Source: Cordilura impudica (taxonomy: Eukaryota; Arthropoda; Insecta; Diptera; Scathophagidae). Taken from it: a stretch of 64,000 nt of DNA. Of the stretch, positions 1 to 9,973 are shown one piece after another. Location: assembly GCA_963682025.1 (NCBI GenBank), contig OY821520.1, forward strand, positions 62,001 through 126,000, read 5' to 3'. The translations under genes were made by a program, and so were the position numbers. The notes under the pieces are model-generated. The model did not search any database, was not told the DNA's origin, and saw only the letters and a program-made list of their open reading frames with translations. How positions within the stretch are numbered: position 1 is the stretch's first letter; every line of letters starts with the position of its first letter.

Positions 1-158
1 TTGATCGCCAAGAAATTCACGGGCATTACGATTTCCACCAACTTTTATATTTCCCAATTCAATATCTTTCCATTTATCCATAGTCACAGAACGTTCAAAA
101 GATAGATGAACACCCAGACCACGCCATATGTAACGGACACCCATTGAGGGTTGTGGGT
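1..158 (-). pseudogene. ArfGAP1-like fragment, cut by window edge
   Basis: The minus strand encodes HNPQWVSVTYG followed out of frame by RGLGVHLSFERSVTMDKWKD and KVGGNRNAREFLGDQ, which is the ArfGAP domain of ArfGAP1 (Drosophila Gap69C type). The stretch containing the second Cys pair of the zinc finger is missing at the join. It is identical to 9816-9973 and is the left-truncated end of another array copy. Confidence 0.8.
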
Positions 159-429
159 GTCAAATTAAAAACATTTCTAAGAAAAATTCTGTAGTATTAT
201 TGTATTAAATTAGAAATATCAAAAATACAATAAAATTTAGTTTTTTATGTTTAAAAAACGTAGATTTTTCATTAAAATATACATATTGAGGGATCATTCT
301 ACAAAATGAAATAGTTTTTTAAAATCCATCAATTTTGTTATTTTCCCTCGCATTTTAAAAAACATAACATTTTGAACTGCATGTCAGTAATGTTGCCCTT
401 ATCATCGAATAAATTTCGTAGTTTTACTT

Positions 430-568
430 CACGGGCATTACGATTTCCACCAACTTTTATTTTTCCCAATTCAATATCTTTCCATTTATCCATAGTCACA
501 GAACGTTCAAAAGATAGATGAACACCCAGACCACGCCATATGTAACGGACACCCATTGAGGGTTGTGT
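430..568 (-). pseudogene. Short duplicated ArfGAP1 domain fragment
   Basis: A second, isolated 139-bp piece of the same ArfGAP exon (RGLGVHLSF through GGNRNARE). It is joined on one side to sequence found upstream of rush (the block starting at the motif for VKLRNLFDDKGN on the minus strand). It differs from the longer copy by one substitution (GKIKVGG instead of GNIKVGG). It has no introns, splice sites or start of its own and is a rearrangement product, not a gene. Copies lie at 10245-10383 and 15906-16044. Confidence 0.75.
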
Positions 569-854
569 GTACAATAAAATTTAGTTTTTTATAATGTTGT
601 TTAAAAAACGTAGATTTTTCAATAAAATATACATATTGAGGGATCATTCTACAAAATGAAATAGTTTTTTAAAATCCATCAATTTTGTTATTTTCCCTCG
701 CATTTTAAAAACATAACATTTTGAACTGCATGTCAGTAATGTTGCCCTTATCATCGAATAAATTTCGTAGTTTTACTTCAGTCCGTGCGGAGTAAAAGGG
801 ACAAACATATAATGGAAATGGTAATAGAGGAAATTCCCATGGAATAAATTCTTA

Positions 855-1084
855 TGCTGGCTACACACCAGGCAACGGTTGCTTCAATGTGTTGTAGCAA
901 CAATGATACACACGTATCAACGGTTGCATCAACCAACGAAAAATATCAAAAAGTTTTCAACCAACGAAAAATATCAAAAAGTTTTGATTTTGATATTTTT
1001 CGTTGGTTGATGCAACCGTTAATACGTGTGTGTCATTGTTGCTACAACACATTGAAGCAACCGTTGCCTAGTGTGTAGGCAGCA
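855..1084. mobile_element. MITE-1 (fold-back), TTA target duplication
   Basis: A 230-bp element whose two halves are near-perfect inverted repeats (about 90-bp arms beginning TGCTGCCTACACAC or TGCTGGCTACACAC). The spacer holds a duplicated AACGAAAAATATCAAAAAG block. It is flanked on both sides by TTA (852-854, 1085-1087). A 3-bp TTA duplication suits PIF/Harbinger-like MITEs, but no transposase is present, so the superfamily is unproven. This copy carries arm mismatches (TTAATACG, GTGTGTC) that the neighbouring copy lacks. Confidence 0.8.
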
Positions 1085-1289
1085 TTAGAGATAAAAATTT
1101 CATCGTGCCCCTGGAGGGGGCACGGATTTCGTGATTTCTTCCATGAAACTTTCCCAAATCTCTTTTATTTGCTGAATAAAACCATTTAAATTTACATTTT
1201 TTTAGACATTTTATCGGAAAATCTTCTTTAGGTATTCATTCCCTAATAAAATATATATATATACGAAACAAATATATATTTTAAAATGA
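1085..1289 (+). repeat. Copy of rush upstream flank inside the array
   Basis: Matches 22472-22680, the sequence 0.5-0.7 kb upstream of rush, nearly base for base. It includes a GC-rich stem-loop (1104-1124). The match stops at GTGTAAC: the rush side continues TCGCAATTTCC, while the array continues GTAGATTTTTC, shared with the block near 10075. The join shares AAC. Equivalent copies lie at 10900-11104 and 16561-16765. Confidence 0.8.
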
Positions 1290-1425
1290 GTGTAACGTAG
1301 ATTTTTCAATAAAATATACATATTGAGGGATCATTCTACAAAATGAAATAGTTTTTTAAAATCCATCAATTTTGTTATTTTCCCTCGCATTTTAAAAACA
1401 TAACATTTTGAACTGCATGTCAGTA

Positions 1426-1780
1426 CCCAGATTGCATTGAAAAATTATTTCTCCAATGTTGGAGAAAGGTTAAGTTCTCAAATCGATGTCCAATGTAATT
1501 CTCAACTTGAGTTGAACAATTTTTCTCCTTGTTTACTTTCAACTTGATAGCAAGTTGGGAATTAATATTTTTGGAGAAATTTCTTTCCTATCAAGTTGAG
1601 AATCACAAATTTCTCAATTTGATAACTAAGAAAATCACCATATAAAAAATGTGCCTTTTAAGTTGAGAAGACTATAATCGGACTATTGAGATGAATTTGA
1701 GAATTAACGTTAGAGATTTGAGAAATGTATTTGATCTCAAATGCGCCTCAAGTTGATAGCAACCAAAAATGTTTATTGGG
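1426..1780. mobile_element. TA-flanked 355-bp non-autonomous element
   Basis: This insertion interrupts CAGTA|ATGTTGCCC, which is uninterrupted at 728-750 and 22115-22135. It is bounded by TA on both sides (1424-1425, 1781-1782) with terminal CCCA at each end and weakly matching inverted termini (CCCAGATTGCATT and CCCAATAAACATT). The interior is full of variants of AAGTTGAGAA and its complement. A TA duplication suggests a Tc1/mariner-mobilised MITE. Copies lie at 11241-11595 and 16902-17256; the rush-proximal copy lacks it. Confidence 0.7.
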
Positions 1781-1897
1781 TAATGTTGCCCTTATCATCG
1801 AATAAATTTCGTAGTTTTACTTCAGTCCGTGCGGAGTAAAAGGGACAAACAATAATGGACATGGTAATAGAGGAAATTCCCATGGAATAAATTCTTA

Positions 1898-2127
1898 TGC
1901 TGGCTACACACCAGGCAACGGTTGCTTCAATGTGTTGTAGCAACAATGATACACACGTATCAACGGTTGCATCAACCAACGAAAAATATCAAAAAGTTTT
2001 CAACCAACGAAAAATATCAAAAAGTTTTGATTTTGATACTTTTCGTTGGTTGATGCAACCGTTGATACGTGTGTATCATTGTTGCTACAACACATTGAAG
2101 CAACCGTTGCCTAGTGTGTAGGCAGCA
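1898..2127. mobile_element. MITE-1 copy
   Basis: Same fold-back element as at 855-1084, with better matching arms (both read ...GTTGATACGTGTGTATCATTGTTGC). Its right flank is TTAGAGATAAAAATTTCA and then changes to I-type LINE sequence, where the sister copy continues into rush flank. This join marks one rearrangement breakpoint. Confidence 0.8.
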
Positions 2128-2359
2128 TTAGAGATAAAAATTTCAGGGGAAATAGACTTTTTGCGGTTTGGTATTAATGTCCATATCAGTCGCGTATTTC
2201 ATGGTTAAGCATAAAGTTGAATGATCCCTCAATATGTATATTTTAATGAAAAATCTACGTTTTTTAAACATAAAAAACTAAATTTTATTGTATTTTTGAT
2301 ATTTCTAATTTAATACAATAATACTACAGAATTTTTCTTAGAAATGTTTTTAATTTGAC

Positions 2360-3365
2360 ACCCACAACCCTCAATGGGTGTCCGTTACATATGGCGTGGT
2401 CTGGGTGTTCATCTATCTTTTGAACGTTCTGTGACTATGGATAAATGGAAAGATATTGAATTGGGAAATATAAAAGTTGGTGGAAATCGTAATGCCCGTG
2501 AATTTCTTGGCGATCAAGATTGCAATGATCGCTCTCCCATTAATGAAAAATATTTAAAAGCTGTAGCTGGAATATCGAGCGGTATCGTTATACATCGGAC
2601 TCCAATTCATCTATGGCACATTCCAGAAATAGTGGCAAATATTAAAAAGCTTCTGGCGGTAGATATAAAAATGACTGGTAGTGTGGCACTAGTTATAACA
2701 ACGAAGGCGACTATCAACAATTTAATACACCAGAATTGTTACACAAAGTAGCTTCAAAAGTAGGTTTTTACTGTAGTATTTAATTTCTGAAAATTGTCCT
2801 TTCTCTCTGCACTGTTTTGTGTTTATAGTTATGTTTATTATATGTTTGATTTTATTCCTTTAGGTTAATAATATATGGTGGATATGGAGATCATGGTGGA
2901 TATGATAATTTCAATGAAGATAATTCCTATCAACAACGTTCGCATTCTGTTACGGGCAATATTGCACCTGGCATGGGTAATCAATCGAATGCACATGACA
3001 ACGATTGGGGATGGCAATAAAGTCCTCTAAAACAAATGTCCACTTCAAAGTCATAACACAATAAATTTAGCAACTCCAGTGGCGCTGGCACCGTCAATAG
3101 TTCAGCTTCTTTAAAAAATGATAATGTTGATGGTGATGATTGATCCGGTTGTAATAGTTATCAAGACTCGGCTAGATCCTATCAAAATTCAACACCACTG
3201 ACAACCACAAATGCAGGAGCAGTGCCTAATAAAAGTATAAAACTTGCCTCGACTACACAAAAGTTAAGTAAAGGTTTTGTTAGTTTAGATGTTAAAAATG
3301 TGAAACCAAAACCGACAGCCAATAAAAGCAACGAAGATGATGCAAGGGATTTTTTAATGAAATAC
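2360..3365 (+). pseudogene. ArfGAP1 (Gap69C-like) pseudogene with retained intron
   Basis: ArfGAP1 activates GTP hydrolysis on Arf1 at the Golgi through a Cys4 zinc-finger ArfGAP domain. Here the reading starts at HNPQWVSVTYG, then skips about 11 codons carrying the second Cys pair and continues as RGLGVHLSFERSVTMDKWKD. After INEKY the frame shifts and in-frame stops appear, although the Ser/Gly/Asn-rich middle is recognisable (YNNEGDYQQFNTPELLHKVA). A 104-nt intron-like gap (2760-2863, GTAGGT...TTTAG) precedes a C-terminal exon (GGYGDHGGYDNF, DNDWGWQ, LSKGFVSLDVKNVKPKP) with at least three stops. The 5' exon and much of the middle are missing. The intron shows DNA-level duplication, not retroposition. 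It cannot encode an active GAP. Confidence 0.85.
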
Positions 3366-3423
3366 ATTATGGGATTTTTTTTCTCATTTCCATTGGAATG
3401 TAGAAACTGCTGCAGCGTTGCAA

Positions 3424-4190
3424 TTTTTATACTCTACACCACTATGTGCTTTGGGTATAATGACTTTGTGCTGCTGTTTGTAACTACCAAAAATATTTCT
3501 TTCTGAGTCACTTTCTGAGTCGATTTAGGGATGTCCGTCCGTGTGTCCGTCTGTGTGTATATAAACCTTGTAATCAAACTACAGGTCGCAAATATGTATA
3601 TATTTTAATGAAATTTGGCATATAAGCCTTTATCGGCCATAGGATGAACGCTATTGAAATTGGTGAAACTCAGTCCATTTTCAAACCTAGTCCCCATATG
3701 AATGACCCATATGAAATCGACTTAAATTGCCATAAGATCCAAATTGTCATATAGATCTCGACAAATTGGGTTTGTGTGTTTTTATCACATCCATTTGTCA
3801 GTTGTCCAAAAATAAACCCCATAGGGCAATTCTTTGTCATAGTCCCCATGTAAAGTTGCTTCCCGATTTTCACTTAAATCTATCAAAAACAAAAATATTG
3901 CACAGATTTTTCTCAAATTTGGTTTATATATATTTTTTCAAAATATAAGTGACTTTACCAAATATGGTCAGAATCGGTCCATTTTTCGACCTAGTCCCCA
4001 TATAAACATAGCATCCGATATGAACTTTTTCAATTCTGCAGCCAAAAAAAAAAAAAAATAATGCTACTCAAATTTGGTTTATGCTTATTTTCTATATCCA
4101 ATTAGTTGGACTGAAGAAATAGGGTCTCTAAACCATGGTATAGGATATCGTATAGTCGGTCTAGATCGACTATAATTTTTCCACTTGTTT
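3424..4190 (+). mobile_element. 0.8-kb non-autonomous element (element X)
   Basis: A member of the family whose ends are defined by the clean insertion at 38754-39544. The left end has a hairpin-prone stretch (ATACTCTACACCACTATGTG...GGGTATA). The interior contains GTCCGTCCGTGTGTCCGTCTG and ACAGGTCGCAAATATG, and the right end has the stem TATAGTCG-GTCTAGAT-CGACTATA followed by ATTTTTCCACTTG. No protein of any size is encoded. A Helitron-like (DINE-1-style) origin is possible but not shown. Confidence 0.65.
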
Positions 4191-4225
4191 TTTTTTAATA
4201 TTAAATCAAACATACATCAGTATTT

Positions 4226-4483
4226 TTATACCATATGCCACTATGTGGTTTGGGTATAATGACTTTGTGCTGATGTTTGGAACTTCCAAAAATATTTCAC
4301 CTAGACCCACATTTTATTATACCGATCGACTTAGAATCACTTTTTGAGACGATTTAGCGATGTCCGTCCGTTCGTCTGTGTGTCCTTGTAAACCTTGTAA
4401 TCAAACTACAGGTCGCAAATGTGAACATATTTTGATGAAATATGGGAAGTAAGCTTCTATCAGCCATAGCATGAACGTTATTG
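4226..4483 (+). mobile_element. Element X, 3'-truncated copy
   Basis: Begins with the same left end (TTTTATACCATATGCCACTATG) and runs through the GTCCGTCCG and CAGGTCGCAAATGTG landmarks. It stops at GCATGAACGTTATTG, where the full copy continues into AAATTGGTGA. It lies head to tail with the full copy, separated by about 35 bp. Confidence 0.65.
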
Positions 4484-4708
4484 TAGAATAACAACAAGGA
4501 AATAGCTAAAGGATTGCTAGAAGTCAATTGCGGGTTGAATCTATGGAAAAACGCAATCAATGCGTGAATTGGCTTTCATCAATGTTAACAAAAGTTGAAG
4601 TTGGGCTTTATTTTTTTTATTTAAATTTTGTTTTATCAAAATACTTCTTACATTTTTATGTAAACTCCCGTCTGTTTTGCAAGGGAAATTTTTTTAGGGA
4701 AACACCAA
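4484..4708 (+). other. Unassigned segment of the array unit
   Basis: About 225 bp with no recognisable homology. A 68-codon open frame (from 4528, beginning with a non-ATG codon) contains ESMEKRNQCVNWLSSM but has no start context or known domain. It is present in every array copy (mirrored at 7625-7849). I see no gene here. Confidence 0.4.
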
Positions 4709-5925
4709 AATCAAGTGCATTGAGGTATAACTAATTTTTCCCATCGAATTTTTTTTTCCGAAGGAATTTTTATTTATAATAGGGGAAAAGGGAGAAGTGA
4801 GATATTTCATGCGAAATTTTTTGTTTAGAATTGGGCTGAAGATCTCATACGTAAATACCAAATTTGTTAAAATATGTATGTATATAAAGGAAGAATATGT
4901 ATATAATTGAAAAAATTGTTATAATTCCTTTGTAATTCAAAATAATTTTAATTTCTTTATCAGTTGCAAACAATTTCTTGACAAACTACATACATATGTA
5001 TGTATGTAAAGATTTAATACAAGAAAGTGTTATGACATGTTTTTTTTAGGTTTACATTTTAAAAAATAGTTCTCCTTTCTTGTTGAATGTCCTTTTAAAT
5101 ATTTCCAATTATTTCTAAACACAATTAAAGAAACTTCACCCAGTGTATAACCGGTCAATTAGAATTAGCCTTGGTGCTTTAAGAACTACACCAACAAAAA
5201 ATATTACGGCAGAATCCGGTATACCAACTTTGCAACAAAGATTTCACTATCTCACATCGCATTTAATTATCGAAGTGGAATTTCCATCAGAACAACACCT
5301 GCTAAAACGTATCGCCAAAATCAAGTGCATTGAGGTATAACTAATTTTTCCCATCGAATTTTTTTTTCCGAAGGAATTTTTATTTATAATAGGGGAAAAG
5401 GGAGAAGTGAGATATTTTCATGCGAAATTTTTGTTTAGAATTGGGCTGAAGATCTCATACGTAAATACCAAATTTGTTAAAATATGTATGTATATAAAGG
5501 AAGAATATGTATATAATTGAAAAAATTGTTATAATTCCTTTGTAATTCAAATAATTTTAATTTCTTTATCAGTTGCAAATAATTTCTTGACAAACTACAT
5601 ACATATGTATGTATGTAAAGATTTAATACAAGAAAGTGTTATGACATGTTTTTTTAGGTTTACATTTTAAAAAATAGTTCTCCTTTCTTGTTGAATGTCC
5701 TTTTTTAATATTTCTAATTATTTCTAAACACAATTAAAGAAACATCACCCAGTGTATAACCTGTCAATTAGAATTAGCCTTGGTGCTTTAAGAACTACAC
5801 CAACAAAAAATATTACGGCAGAATCCGGCATACCAACTTTGCAACAAAGATTTCACTATCTCACATCGAATTTAATTATCAAAGTGGAATTTCCATCAGA
5901 ACAACACATGCTAAAACCTATCGCC
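4709..5925 (+). repeat. 609-bp tandem duplication within the unit
   Basis: Two head-to-tail copies (4709-5317, 5318-5925; period 609) each start at AATCAAGTGCATTGAGGTAT. They comprise about 400 bp of AT-rich sequence (including GAAGATCTCATACGTAAATACC and ATACATATGTATGTATGTA) followed by an I-type LINE fragment. The AT-rich part resembles the last 75 bp of the LINE-A insertion at 47958-48032. The two copies differ by a few substitutions and indels. Mirrored at 6408-7624, then at 12069-13285 and 17730-18946. Confidence 0.75.
5130..5317 (+). pseudogene. I-type LINE ORF2 fragment (RT/RNase H linker)
   Basis: Encodes YNRSIRISLGALRTTPTKN and GIPTLQQRFHYLTSHLI, clearly related to the segment between RT and RNase H of the I-type LINE at 28-43 kb (IRIALGALRTTPIKN, GLPTLEQRCNWLTSKLI). 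The sequence differences show another subfamily. It is truncated at both ends and non-functional. Confidence 0.75.
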
Positions 5926-6045
5926 TATATTCCCTCATAATTACCTCTCCGCTTCACATCAACTTTATGCTTAACCATGAAATACGCGACTGATATGGAC
6001 ATTAATACCAAACCGCAAAAAGTCTATTTCCCCTGAAATTTTTAT
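5740..6045 (+). pseudogene. I-type LINE ORF2 fragment, longer copy
   Basis: Second copy of the same fragment, extending further 3': SIRISLGALRTTPTKN, then after a stop LPLRFTSTLCLTMKYATDMD and INTKPQKVYF. It ends against MITE-1 with its TTA-type junction. Mirrored at 6288-6593 and repeated in the direct copies (11949-12254, 17610-17915). The last 80 bp of this segment is also at 2137-2215. Confidence 0.75.
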
Positions 6046-6051
6046 CTCTAA

Positions 6052-6281
6052 TGCTGCCTACACACTAGGCAACGGTTGCTTCAATGTGTTGTAGCAACAA
6101 TGATACACACGTATCAACGGTTGCATCAACCAACGAAAAATATCAAAAAGTTTTCAACCAACGAAAAATATCAAAAAGTTTTGATTTTGATACTTTTCGT
6201 TGGTTGATGCAACCGTTGATACGTGTGTATCATTGTTGCTACAACACATTGAAGCAACCGTTGCCTAGTGTGTAGGCAGCA
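6052..6281. mobile_element. MITE-1 copy at the palindrome axis
   Basis: Here both arms of MITE-1 read TGCTGCCTACACACTAGG outward and both flanks are the same I-type LINE sequence, because the element is the pivot of the large palindrome (axis 6166.5). Other copies have different left and right flanks. The duplication break therefore lay within the MITE's own inverted repeat. Confidence 0.85.
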
Positions 6282-7849
6282 TTAGAGATAAAAATTTCAG
6301 GGGAAATAGACTTTTTGCGGTTTGGTATTAATGTCCATATCAGTCGCGTATTTCATGGTTAAGCATAAAGTTGATGTGAAGCGGAGAGGTAATTATGAGG
6401 GAATATAGGCGATAGGTTTTAGCATGTGTTGTTCTGATGGAAATTCCACTTTGATAATTAAATTCGATGTGAGATAGTGAAATCTTTGTTGCAAAGTTGG
6501 TATGCCGGATTCTGCCGTAATATTTTTTGTTGGTGTAGTTCTTAAAGCACCAAGGCTAATTCTAATTGACAGGTTATACACTGGGTGATGTTTCTTTAAT
6601 TGTGTTTAGAAATAATTAGAAATATTAAAAAAGGACATTCAACAAGAAAGGAGAACTATTTTTTAAAATGTAAACCTAAAAAAACATGTCATAACACTTT
6701 CTTGTATTAAATCTTTACATACATACATATGTATGTAGTTTGTCAAGAAATTATTTGCAACTGATAAAGAAATTAAAATTATTTGAATTACAAAGGAATT
6801 ATAACAATTTTTTCAATTATATACATATTCTTCCTTTATATACATACATATTTTAACAAATTTGGTATTTACGTATGAGATCTTCAGCCCAATTCTAAAC
6901 AAAAATTTCGCATGAAAATATCTCACTTCTCCCTTTTCCCCTATTATAAATAAAAATTCCTTCGGAAAAAAAAATTCGATGGGAAAAATTAGTTATACCT
7001 CAATGCACTTGATTTTGGCGATACGTTTTAGCAGGTGTTGTTCTGATGGAAATTCCACTTCGATAATTAAATGCGATGTGAGATAGTGAAATCTTTGTTG
7101 CAAAGTTGGTATACCGGATTCTGCCGTAATATTTTTTGTTGGTGTAGTTCTTAAAGCACCAAGGCTAATTCTAATTGACCGGTTATACACTGGGTGAAGT
7201 TTCTTTAATTGTGTTTAGAAATAATTGGAAATATTTAAAAGGACATTCAACAAGAAAGGAGAACTATTTTTTAAAATGTAAACCTAAAAAAAACATGTCA
7301 TAACACTTTCTTGTATTAAATCTTTACATACATACATATGTATGTAGTTTGTCAAGAAATTGTTTGCAACTGATAAAGAAATTAAAATTATTTTGAATTA
7401 CAAAGGAATTATAACAATTTTTTCAATTATATACATATTCTTCCTTTATATACATACATATTTTAACAAATTTGGTATTTACGTATGAGATCTTCAGCCC
7501 AATTCTAAACAAAAAATTTCGCATGAAATATCTCACTTCTCCCTTTTCCCCTATTATAAATAAAAATTCCTTCGGAAAAAAAAATTCGATGGGAAAAATT
7601 AGTTATACCTCAATGCACTTGATTTTGGTGTTTCCCTAAAAAAATTTCCCTTGCAAAACAGACGGGAGTTTACATAAAAATGTAAGAAGTATTTTGATAA
7701 AACAAAATTTAAATAAAAAAAATAAAGCCCAACTTCAACTTTTGTTAACATTGATGAAAGCCAATTCACGCATTGATTGCGTTTTTCCATAGATTCAACC
7801 CGCAATTGACTTCTAGCAATCCTTTAGCTATTTCCTTGTTGTTATTCTA

Positions 7850-8107
7850 CAATAACGTTCATGCTATGGCTGATAGAAGCTTACTTCCCATATTTCATCA
7901 AAATATGTTCACATTTGCGACCTGTAGTTTGATTACAAGGTTTACAAGGACACACAGACGAACGGACGGACATCGCTAAATCGTCTCAAAAAGTGATTCT
8001 AAGTCGATCGGTATAATAAAATGTGGGTCTAGGTGAAATATTTTTGGAAGTTCCAAACATCAGCACAAAGTCATTATACCCAAACCACATAGTGGCATAT
8101 GGTATAA
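7850..8107 (-). mobile_element. Element X, truncated copy
   Basis: Mirror of 4226-4483. Same left end and GTCCGTCCG landmark, cut before the interior. Repeated at 13511-13768 and 19172-19429. Confidence 0.65.
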
Positions 8108-8142
8108 AAATACTGATGTATGTTTGATTTAATATTAAAAAA

Positions 8143-8909
8143 AAACAAGTGGAAAAATTATAGTCGATCTAGACCGACTATACGATATCCTATACCATGG
8201 TTTAGAGACCCTATTTCTTCAGTCCAACTAATTGGATATAGAAAATAAGCATAAACCAAATTTGAGTAGCATTATTTTTTTTTTTTTTTGGCTGCAGAAT
8301 TGAAAAAGTTCATATCGGATGCTATGTTTATATGGGGACTAGGTCGAAAAATGGACCGATTCTGACCATATTTGGTAAAGTCACTTATATTTTGAAAAAA
8401 TATATATAAACCAAATTTGAGAAAAATCTGTGCAATATTTTTGTTTTTGATAGATTTAAGTGAAAATCGGGAAGCAACTTTACATGGGGACTATGACAAA
8501 GAATTGCCCTATGGGGTTTATTTTTGGACAACTGACAAATGGATGTGATAAAAACACACAAACCCAATTTGTCGAGATCTATATGACAATTTGGATCTTA
8601 TGGCAATTTAAGTCGATTTCATATGGGTCATTCATATGGGGACTAGGTTTGAAAATGGACTGAGTTTCACCAATTTCAATAGCGTTCATCCTATGGCCGA
8701 TAAAGGCTTATATGCCAAATTTCATTAAAATATATACATATTTGCGACCTGTAGTTTGATTACAAGGTTTATATACACACAGACGGACACACGGACGGAC
8801 ATCCCTAAATCGACTCAGAAAGTGACTCAGAAAGAAATATTTTTGGTAGTTACAAACAGCAGCACAAAGTCATTATACCCAAAGCACATAGTGGTGTAGA
8901 GTATAAAAA
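8143..8909 (-). mobile_element. Element X, full copy
   Basis: Mirror of 3424-4190, with both terminal stem regions. It carries an interior T-run near 8273-8290. No coding capacity. It interrupts the sequence just 3' of the ArfGAP1 pseudogene. Repeated at 13804-14570 and 19465-20231. Confidence 0.65.
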
Positions 8910-8967
8910 TTGCAACGCTGCAGCAGTTTCTACATTCCAATGGAAATGAGAAAAAAAATCCCATAAT

Positions 8968-9973
8968 GTATTTCATTAAAAAATCCCTTGCATCATCTTC
9001 GTTGCTTTTATTGGCTGTCGGTTTTGGTTTCACATTTTTAACATCTAAACTAACAAAACCTTTACTTAACTTTTGTGTAGTCGAGGCAAGTTTTATACTT
9101 TTATTAGGCACTGCTCCTGCATTTGTGGTTGTCAGTGGTGTTGAATTTTGATAGGATCTAGCCGAGTCTTGATAACTATTACAACCGGATCAATCATCAC
9201 CATCAACATTATCATTTTTTAAAGAAGCTGAACTATTGACGGTGCCAGCGCCACTGGAGTTGCTAAATTTATTGTGTTATGACTTTGAAGTGGACATTTG
9301 TTTTAGAGGACTTTATTGCCATCCCCAATCGTTGTCATGTGCATTCGATTGATTACCCATGCCAGGTGCAATATTGCCCGTAACAGAATGCGAACGTTGT
9401 TGATAGGAATTATCTTCATTGAAATTATCATATCCACCATGATCTCCATATCCACCATATATTATTAACCTAAAGGAATAAAATCAAACATATAATAAAC
9501 ATAACTATAAACACAAAACAGTGCAGAGAGAAAGGACAATTTTCAGAAATTAAATACTACAGTAAAAACCTACTTTTGAAGCTACTTTGTGTAACAATTC
9601 TGGTGTATTAAATTGTTGATAGTCGCCTTCGTTGTTATAACTAGTGCCACACTACCAGTCATTTTTATATCTACCGCCAGAAGCTTTTTAATATTTGCCA
9701 CTATTTCTGGAATGTGCCATAGATGAATTGGAGTCCGATGTATAACGATACCGCTCGATATTCCAGCTACAGCTTTTAAATATTTTTCATTAATGGGAGA
9801 GCGATCATTGCAATCTTGATCGCCAAGAAATTCACGGGCATTACGATTTCCACCAACTTTTATATTTCCCAATTCAATATCTTTCCATTTATCCATAGTC
9901 ACAGAACGTTCAAAAGATAGATGAACACCCAGACCACGCCATATGTAACGGACACCCATTGAGGGTTGTGGGT
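8968..9973 (-). pseudogene. ArfGAP1 pseudogene, copy 1 of the direct array
   Basis: Reverse-complement twin of 2360-3365, carrying the same zinc-finger deletion, frameshift, internal stops and 104-nt intron (9470-9573 here). Because the two copies are oppositely oriented in one palindrome, a transcript crossing the axis would fold this sequence into a long duplex with its twin. No extra damage separates the twins, so they are either very young or kept identical. Confidence 0.85.

Larger units (their letters stand above)
1..2220 (+). repeat. Partial direct copy of the 5.66-kb array unit
   Basis: This stretch matches 9816-12035 at a constant offset of 9815 with no length difference, so it is a direct copy of the distal 2.2 kb of the array unit. 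It holds two minus-strand ArfGAP1 fragments, two copies of the fold-back MITE, a piece of rush upstream flank and a TA-flanked 355-bp element. It begins inside the ArfGAP1 pseudogene, so the array continues left of the window. It ends at 2219-2220 by switching to the inverted copy with only GA shared at the join. Confidence 0.9.
2220..6166 (-). repeat. Inverted array copy, left arm of 3.95-kb palindrome
   Basis: Every landmark in this stretch reappears in reverse complement between 6167 and 10113 at positions summing to 12333 (for example 2374/9959, 3222/9111, 5143/7190). No insertion or deletion therefore separates the arms. There is no unique spacer; the symmetry axis at 6166.5 lies inside MITE-1. 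It contains, left to right, the ArfGAP1 pseudogene (+), the 0.8-kb element and a truncated second copy, an unassigned segment, a 609-bp tandem duplication with I-type LINE fragments, and half of MITE-1. Confidence 0.9.

Noticed and set aside
854..1078. Open frame of 74 codons in each MITE-1 copy
   Set aside because: The sequence is an inverted repeat, so an open frame on both strands is fortuitous. No start context or homology.
1773..1979. Minus-strand frame with VKLRNLFDDKGNIT as a host exon
   Set aside because: It recurs only with the rush-flank block and has no splice sites or known homology. I could not link it to a gene.
2374..2751. 125-codon open frame with an ArfGAP signature as a functional small protein
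   Set aside because: It starts mid-domain in a shifted frame, lacks the zinc finger's second Cys pair, and changes frame after INEKY. The frame is a relic.
3424..4190. Firm Helitron/DINE-1 label for element X
   Set aside because: The required A|T target and CTRR 3' end are not clear at the best-defined insertion, so the class is left open.
6052..6281. pre-miRNA hairpin
   Set aside because: The stem is a MITE inverted repeat, longer than a pre-miRNA; no evidence for processing.
8966..9151. Open frame with a signal-peptide-like hydrophobic start (MYFIKKSLASSSLLLL)
   Set aside because: Antisense to the ArfGAP1 C-terminal exon, which explains the composition.
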